64,000 bases of DNA from Chloroflexota bacterium (GTDB taxonomy: Bacteria > Chloroflexota > UBA11872): positions 23,488 to 87,487 of the forward strand of contig JAPPNP010000027.1 of assembly GCA_028873795.1 (NCBI GenBank), read 5' to 3'. The translations under genes were made by a program, and so were the position numbers. Of the stretch, positions 60,318-64,000 are shown piece by piece (the stretch's first letter is position 1; each line of letters opens with the position of its first letter). The notes below the pieces were generated by a model, which was given only the letters and a program-made list of their open reading frames with translations, made no database searches and was not told the DNA's origin.

Positions 60318-61466
60318 GTGCTGGCCGTCAGCGCGACGGAGTTGGCCGGGGACCCCGCCTATGCGGGCATTCCTGGCGCCGCCATGCTGTTTGGACGCGC
60401 GCTCGCTGGATATCCGATCGGGTGGCTCATGGACGCTGCCGGGCGTCGGCCTGCGCTCGCGCTTGGCTATTTCATGGGTGTAGCCGGCGCGGTGGTGGGC
60501 GCCCTTTCAATCATGGGCGAGTCATACGCCGGACTGGTGGTGGGAGCCGCCATCTTTGGCATGTCGCGGACGGCTAGCGATCAGTCACGCTATGTCGCCG
60601 CCGAAGTGCATGCGCCGCAGCGCCGCGGGCGCATCATCGGCCGCATAGTCTTCGCCGGCACCATCGGGGCCATTACTGGGCCGCTGATCGTCGAGGCGTC
60701 CACGAGCTTGGCCGAGGGCGCCGGGATCGATGAATACGCCGGGCCGTGGCTGGCTGCCGCGGTGTTGGTCGGCGTGGCCGTCGCCTTGATCCTCACCTTC
60801 GTGCGCCCCGATCCGCGCGACATGGCCATCGCGTCGCCGGTGGTCCCAGTCGTGGCAGGCGGCGGCCTCGACCCGGATGCGCGACCGTTGCGCGAGATCT
60901 TTCGCGCCGTCAACGTTCGAGTGGCCGTGCTCGCCATGCTGGTCGGGCAGCTCGTGATGGTGATGGTCATGACTATCGCGCCCGTGCATCTCGACGACCA
61001 CGGCCACGTGCCCACCACCATCTCCATTGCCGTGTCCGTCCACACCGTGGGCATGTTCGGGTTGGCGGCCCTCACCGGTCGTTTGGTGGACCGCTACGGT
61101 CAGATGGCGGTCATCGCGCTTGGCACGGCGCAGCTGGTCGCCGCCAGCGTCCTAACCCCATTCTCCGCCGACCTCGGGGTGATGCTGCTCGCCATGTTCC
61201 TGGTGGGCTACGGCTGGAACATGTGCTTCGTCGCCGGCTCGGCCTTGCTGATCGTCGGACTCTCGCCGCGCGAGCGAGGCCGCACTCAGGGCGCCGGCGA
61301 TGCGCTGGCCGCCGTGGCCGCGGCCACCGGCAGCCTGGCGACGGGCCCGGTGTTCAGCGCGGGCGGGATGAACTGGGTCGGCGTCGCTGCGCTCGCCGGC
61401 TCGTTCGTGCTCGTTGCCGTCCTCGCACGACGCGGACTTGGGCGCCGGCGAGCGGTTGGCGCCTAG
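60318..61466 (+). CDS. MFS transporter, probably starting upstream at a non-standard codon
   Basis: Major facilitator membrane protein of 382 residues from GTG 60318. Motif A-like GYPIGWLMDAAGRRPAL (about 30-46) and GRLVDRYGQ (second half) are seen, with about 11 membrane helices. The frame is open upstream to the stop at 60183 and encodes RITSTLFAAQAAFSAAGIAS, a clear first membrane helix, but contains no ATG, GTG or TTG. The true protein is therefore probably about 30 residues longer. Substrate unknown. Confidence 0.8.
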   Translation: MLAVSATELAGDPAYAGIPGAAMLFGRALAGYPIGWLMDAAGRRPALALGYFMGVAGAVVGALSIMGESYAGLVVGAAIFGMSRTASDQSRYVAAEVHAPQRRGRIIGRIVFAGTIGAITGPLIVEASTSLAEGAGIDEYAGPWLAAAVLVGVAVALILTFVRPDPRDMAIASPVVPVVAGGGLDPDARPLREIFRAVNVRVAVLAMLVGQLVMVMVMTIAPVHLDDHGHVPTTISIAVSVHTVGMFGLAALTGRLVDRYGQMAVIALGTAQLVAASVLTPFSADLGVMLLAMFLVGYGWNMCFVAGSALLIVGLSPRERGRTQGAGDALAAVAAATGSLATGPVFSAGGMNWVGVAALAGSFVLVAVLARRGLGRRRAVGA

Positions 61467-61622
61467 GCTCCCCTCCGCTCGAAACACGATCGTCCCATCG
61501 AACGTATGCGGAGTCCGCCAAGCTGTTTGGCCTGCGCGGCGAGCGCGCACTGCGCGGCCATTGAATGCCCCCGGTCCTGGATCTCCCGCGTCGGGCGGAA
61601 ATGCCCGAACGCCGGGCGGCCC

Positions 61623-62222
61623 TTACATCTGCATCCGCAGGCGGTCGATCAGCTCTTCGTCCAGCTCGAACCGCTCGTCGGCGGCCTTGAAGAGATTGGA
61701 CGAGTACATCGGGCGCCCGTCGCTGCCTTGTCGCGGGCCGTGGATCAGCCAGGCAATGGCGCCCTCGCTCTTGAGGACTTGCACCGCGGGATAGAGATCC
61801 CCGTCACCCGCCACCAGCGCTACGTGCTGCACTTGCCGTTTGCTGGCGAGCAACGCCATGTCGAGGCCCAATAGCAGATCGACCTGCTTCTGCTCGAACA
61901 CCGGATTGCCCCACTCGTCGATGCCGCTCTTGCGGAGATACCCTAGCCGCACCTCGAACCGCGGCAGGTAGCGCAGCGCGTCCTCGAAACGCCGAGAGTT
62001 GGAGTAGCGGTCGATCTCTTCCGGTGTGGGCGGGTCACTCTGATACGGGCGGCAGTTGTAGTAGTAGGTGCGCAAGACCTCGATGGGCTCCGGGCTGTGT
62101 TCCTCGATATAGCTCTGGATCTCGTCCACCAGCTTCGTCAGGTCGATCCTGACGCCGCCGTACTCGTACTTCAGGATCGACTCGAGGTAGGCGCCATCGA
62201 TGAAAATCGCCAAGCGGGCCAT
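61623..62222 (-). CDS. NYN domain protein (LabA/DUF88-like ribonuclease)
   Basis: A PIN-like NYN domain of 199 residues from ATG 62222. The acidic residues expected at the nuclease site are in IFIDGAYLES (Asp), KQVDLLLGLDMALLAS and ALVAGDGDLYPAV (two Asp). LabA and related proteins degrade or regulate RNA. Upstream ATG 62240 or 62273 would add short, non-conserved residues. Downstream is nothing of the same function. Confidence 0.85.
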   Translation of the reverse strand: MARLAIFIDGAYLESILKYEYGGVRIDLTKLVDEIQSYIEEHSPEPIEVLRTYYYNCRPYQSDPPTPEEIDRYSNSRRFEDALRYLPRFEVRLGYLRKSGIDEWGNPVFEQKQVDLLLGLDMALLASKRQVQHVALVAGDGDLYPAVQVLKSEGAIAWLIHGPRQGSDGRPMYSSNLFKAADERFELDEELIDRLRMQM

Positions 62223-62639
62223 GGGACATGCTCCGTCCATGAATTGGCCAGGGCTCACGCCCCGGTCAGGCAATCACGACGTGACGTGCGGCGGGATTCT
62301 CACCCTGCTGGACGCGGGTCCGCGCCGCGATGCGCGGACCTGTCATCGTTTCCAAGCCGCCGGAACGGATCTGATGATCCGAGCCGGCGCCCGTCCCAGC
62401 ACCGCCTGCGCGGGTGGAATAGGGCCCAGCCTTGCACGCCCGATCCTAGGGTCGCCGCACATCGGCTGTTTCGACTGTAAGCATAGCCACTGTTGCCCCG
62501 AAAACCACGGGCAACCTGTCGCGACGTGCCGGTCGCGGGATGCCGTGCCGGGCGTCTCATCCCCGAACAGAACTAGTGCGTTGCCTGACGCTCGCCGGCG
62601 TTCGGGGTACGCGCGGTATCGCCGCCTGTGTGAGGCTTA
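62223..62639. other. Divergent intergenic region, NYN / nitrilase
   Basis: About 400 nt of ordinary base composition. I recognise no conserved RNA, palindrome or promoter pair. Confidence 0.35.
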
Positions 62640-62672
62640 GTGGGTTTCGGAAGCGACGCGATTGGGGCTTGG

Positions 62673-63476
62673 ATGCGGATCGGCATGGTCACCCTGTGTT
62701 CGCTGCGGGGGCGGAAGGACGCGAATCTGAAGAAGATTGAGACGTTCGCGGGGCAGGCGGCCGCCGCCGGGTGCGACCTGGTGCTCTTCCCCGAGTTCTC
62801 CGTGCACGGCCCCTGGGTGACCTACGACGCCGACGCCGACGCTGCGGACCTCGAAGGCGAGTCCGAGCCTATTCCCGGTCCCGCAACCGAGCGCCTTACG
62901 CAAATCGCCGCCACTTACGGCCTTGCCCTGGGTGCCGGCATCGCCGAACGCGGGCTCGCGGCGAAGCCGTTCAATGCGTACGTCATCGTGGATGCCGACG
63001 GCGTGCGGCACGTCCAGCGCAAGCTGCAACCGACCACCAGCGAGATGGACTTCTATCGCGGCGGCGGTGACGACATGGCGCCGTTTGAGTTTCGGGATCT
63101 CTCGATCGGCGTCACCATCTGCGCCGACAACGAGTCCCCCGCCATCCATGACACGCTCGTGGGCCTGGGCGCTCGCGTGATCATCGAGCCCCACTTCGAC
63201 TGCATCAAGGATTTCCAGGATGCCGGAGCCTCATGGGTGGAGATCCTGGACTTCAACCAGCGCGACACGCTCAGGCGCCGCGCCGAGCACCTGGCCCAAC
63301 GGCACGGGGTCTTCGCCCTCTACCTCGACGCCAAGGACCCGCGCGGCGACTTCGACGAGCGCCCCGAGTGGCCCCATCGGGTCACCGGCAGGGCCGCGGT
63401 CTTCGCCCCGGGCGGCGACCTGCTGGCGGCAAACGCCGGCAACGAGGAGTCCCTGCTGGTCGTCGACATCGGGTAG
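62673..63476 (+). CDS. Carbon-nitrogen hydrolase (nitrilase superfamily)
   Basis: Amidase or nitrilase fold of 267 residues. The catalytic triad is Glu41 (LFPEFSVHG), Lys117 (QRKLQP) and Cys150 (ITVICADNE-type segment, GVTICADNES). The family hydrolyses C-N bonds in amides, carbamoyl compounds or nitriles; the precise substrate is unclear. ATG 62673 fits the family N-terminus MRIGMVTLCS; GTG 62640 is an alternative. The stop codon TAG lies inside a family 2 palindrome (copy C), so that repeat touches the gene end. Confidence 0.85.
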   Translation: MRIGMVTLCSLRGRKDANLKKIETFAGQAAAAGCDLVLFPEFSVHGPWVTYDADADAADLEGESEPIPGPATERLTQIAATYGLALGAGIAERGLAAKPFNAYVIVDADGVRHVQRKLQPTTSEMDFYRGGGDDMAPFEFRDLSIGVTICADNESPAIHDTLVGLGARVIIEPHFDCIKDFQDAGASWVEILDFNQRDTLRRRAEHLAQRHGVFALYLDAKDPRGDFDERPEWPHRVTGRAAVFAPGGDLLAANAGNEESLLVVDIG

Positions 63477-63498
63477 GGGCGGGTCTCTGACCCGTCCG
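63473..63498. repeat. REP-type palindrome, family 2, copy C
   Basis: GGTAG followed by GGGCGGGTC and GACCCGTCC around TCT, with one G-U type pair. It overlaps the nitrilase stop codon and lies 140 nt before the transposase gene. Confidence 0.65.
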
Positions 63499-63543
63499 TT
63501 CGGGTGGCGTGGATGCCCGCAGGCCGGTTGGGGACCGCGGACG

Positions 63544-63569
63544 GGCCGGTTGGAAACCGGCCCCTACCG
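63544..63569. repeat. REP-type palindrome, family 2, copy D (reverse orientation)
   Basis: GGGCCGGTT and AACCGGCCC around GGA, followed by CTACC. Orientation is opposite to copy C, giving a head-to-head pair about 70 nt before the transposase. The variable stem pair is C-G. Confidence 0.7.
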
Positions 63570-63637
63570 GGGCGTGATCATGTGGTGCAGTAAGGCTGTA
63601 GGCTGCGGTCATGTTGGCTCTGGCGAACTGATTGTCC

Positions 63638-63943
63638 GTGGAAGGGCGATCAGGGTGGCCGCGACGCCGGTCGTCACGGCTGCGTGAATTTGACTATGCG
63701 ACGCCGGGCGCGTACTTCATTACGGTCTGCACGCACAACCGCGATGCGCTGTTTGGCCGGATCGTCGCTGACCGCATGGTTCGGAACCGCTTGGGCGAGG
63801 CTGTGGCCGCTTGCTGGGCGGACCTGCCCAAGCATTACGAGCACGCCGTCCTGGATGTGTTCGTCGTCATGCCGAACCATGTGCATGGAATCGTGACCCT
63901 CAGCGACGCCCCAACCGGCGCCTCGGGCGCCCCGTCTACGGTA
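63638..63943 (+). CDS. REP-associated tyrosine transposase (RAYT), 3' end disrupted
   Basis: A Y1 (IS200-type) transposase domain that processes REP palindromes. From GTG 63638 the frame encodes SRLREFDYATPGAYFITVC, then THNRDALFGRI and MPNHVHGIV with the HUH metal motif (His-x-His). Family proteins are 130-220 residues, so the last third with the catalytic tyrosine is missing. It is replaced by homopolymer sequence at the window end. The frame is intact up to 63943. Upstream palindromes C and D are the expected substrates. Confidence 0.8.
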
Positions 63944-63945
63944 GC

Positions 63946-64000
63946 GGGGGGGGGGGGGGGGGGCGGGCCCCGCCCCCCCCCCCCCCCCCCCCCCCCCCCC
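63946..64000. other. G/C homopolymer at the window end, probably an assembly artefact
   Basis: A run of 18 G is followed by short G/C mixtures and then more than 30 C. It interrupts an otherwise intact transposase frame. This looks like a sequencing or assembly end artefact, not biology. Confidence 0.75.

Overview
The window is a G+C-rich, gene-dense bacterial chromosome segment of about 57 protein genes and four tRNA genes. Many genes start with GTG, many neighbours overlap by 4 nt, and three convergent pairs share one CTAG as both stop codons. Lipoproteins with long KEVVKEVPVE-type tracts behind the lipobox, a Flp-like pilin and separate accA/accD genes suggest a member of the Chloroflexota, probably an environmental (possibly marine) lineage. 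That placement is inference from gene style; no rRNA is present to test it. The last 55 bases are a G then C homopolymer, so the window appears to reach a contig end.

Layout. 1-8 kb: end of an NHL-repeat protein, a three-gene ABC-2 exporter, a DUF4349 lipoprotein, gyrA and moaC. 8-17.3 kb: Flp-like small protein, ClpC-type ATPase, comF, accD, accA, metallophosphoesterase, two oxidoreductases and a DapA-family aldolase. 17.3-22.3 kb: small membrane protein, a nested mobile repeat, a Doc-type toxin-antitoxin pair, an MpaB-type oxygenase and an MMPL transporter. 22.5-28 kb: tRNA-Val, moeA, archease-rtcB, a 37-residue membrane peptide, tRNA-Asn and a two-nuclease gene pair. 28-37.2 kb: GH20 hexosaminidase, sialidase-like protein, two solute-binding lipoproteins and a TIM-barrel isomerase. 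37.5-41.8 kb: phosphofructokinase, two thymidylate-kinase-like proteins and a CYTH-CHAD protein. 41.9-49.3 kb: sulfatase, Eis-like acetyltransferase and two tandem glycosidase-like proteins in one run, with a divergent unknown gene. 49.6-55 kb: tRNA-Trp, tRNA-Leu, LysM protein, pyrF, DUF951, pheA, kbl-like, inositol monophosphatase and a cyclic-di-AMP receptor-like protein. 55-59.2 kb: a copper locus ending in a CopC-CopD-cytochrome c fusion. 59.3-64 kb: SDR, MFS transporter, NYN nuclease, nitrilase and a REP-associated transposase.

How the genes work together. Two blocks point to host- or algal-type glycan use: hexosaminidase, sialidase, peptide/sugar-binding lipoproteins and isomerase in one, and sulfatase, glycosidase-like proteins and acetyltransferase in the other. 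Housekeeping genes (gyrA, acc, pyrF, pheA, moaC/moeA, rtcB) are scattered among them.

The most distinctive signal is the repeat biology. Four copies of a short palindrome carry three different base pairs at one stem position, and two of them stand just upstream of a Y1 REP-associated transposase. A separate 146-bp terminal-inverted-repeat element has inserted into the loop of another palindrome with a visible 6-bp target duplication. Other points worth testing are the nuclease/PIN pair beside tRNA-Asn, the kinase pair in which one P-loop lysine is arginine beside a CHAD protein, and a ClpC whose second Walker B reads Asp-Asp.
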